Part shown: positions 13,292-13,406 of the stretch, in pieces
Position numbering within the stretch: the stretch's first letter is position 1
Layout of the letters: the number at the start of each line of letters is the position of its first letter
NCBI GenBank assembly: GCA_002371315.1
Contig: DFHL01000134.1
Coordinates: forward strand, 1 to 13,406
DNA length: 13,406 bases
Source: Bacteroidales bacterium UBA3724
GTDB taxonomy: Bacteria > Bacteroidota > Bacteroidia > Bacteroidales > P3
Reading direction: 5' to 3'
The notes under the pieces: generated by a model
The model's database searches: none
Seen by the model: the letters and a program-made list of their open reading frames with translations, nothing else
What the model was told of the DNA's origin: nothing
Translations under genes and position numbers: made by a program

Positions 13292-13406
13292 CTAACGATC
13301 TGCGTTTTTGCATATGGTGAAAACGAAGCGGACGCCGCCGTCGGCGTTCTGGAATGCGGCTATCGTACCGCCGTGCAGAGCTACGGCGTTTTTCACAATA
13401 GCGAGG
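13292..13406 (-). CDS. Sensor histidine kinase, C-terminal fragment
   Basis: The last 38 codons of a minus-strand gene read LAIVKNAVALHGG, then TIAAFQNADGGVRFVFTIC and a stop at 13292-13294. This is the end of the HATPase_c domain of a sensor histidine kinase: the LAIVKNAV segment follows the G2 box (GLGLAIVK), and the 'GGTI...GGVRFVFTI' strands close the ATP-binding fold. The rest of the gene, including input domain and phospho-accepting His, lies beyond the window. No clear terminator is visible; a weak hairpin near 13273-13289 lacks a T-run. Confidence 0.85.
   Translation of the reverse strand, partial: LAIVKNAVALHGGTIAAFQNADGGVRFVFTICKNADR

Overview
The window looks like chromosomal DNA from an anaerobic, fermentative member of the Bacteroidales; genus not assignable from sequence alone. 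Supporting signs are Bacteroidetes-type promoters (TAnnTTTG -7 boxes, one with a perfect TTTG 19 bases upstream), A-rich leaders without Shine-Dalgarno sequences, Bacteroidetes lipoproteins and outer-membrane barrels, a probable ECF sigma / dual-membrane anti-sigma pair, and HydG plus a crotonase / 3-hydroxyacyl-CoA dehydrogenase pair. Coding DNA is GC-rich and the gaps are AT-rich.

Layout. 1-770: 3' end of typA/bipA and its terminator. 852-1256 (minus): small macro-like protein of the phage A1S_2505 type, divergent from the next block. 1392-4714 (plus): Mpl-type murein-peptide ligase, a KOW-like/coiled-coil/Smr protein, and the isoprenoid enzyme IspG, closed by a strong hairpin. 4934-5674 (minus): outer-membrane beta-barrel protein. 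5844-7683 (minus): TM1266-family regulator followed by hydG, the radical SAM enzyme making the CO and CN ligands of [FeFe] hydrogenase. 7684-8309: a 626-base gene-free spacer with the hyd promoter and a 142-base inverted repeat built on an 11-base unit. 8310-11354 (plus): two lipoproteins, an ECF sigma factor, and a protein with a short cytoplasmic head, one inner-membrane helix, a long disordered linker and a predicted C-terminal outer-membrane barrel. 11448-13141 (plus): crotonase and 3-hydroxybutyryl-CoA dehydrogenase, with promoter and terminator. 13292-13406 (minus): last 38 codons of a sensor histidine kinase.

The most interesting unit is 8310-11354. The terminal protein has the architecture of the dual membrane-spanning anti-sigma factors (Dma) described in Bacteroides thetaiotaomicron, and its 4-base overlap with the sigma gene says the two work as a pair. 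The sigma gene has an odd 5' end: homology to the ECF N-terminal helix continues upstream of the first ATG to an in-frame ATA.

A second theme is short tandem repeats in intergenic DNA with units of 7, 7, 8, 9 and 11 bases. Two of these arrays are arranged head-to-head, so they form long hairpins. They do not look like CRISPR, known insertion sequences or terminators.
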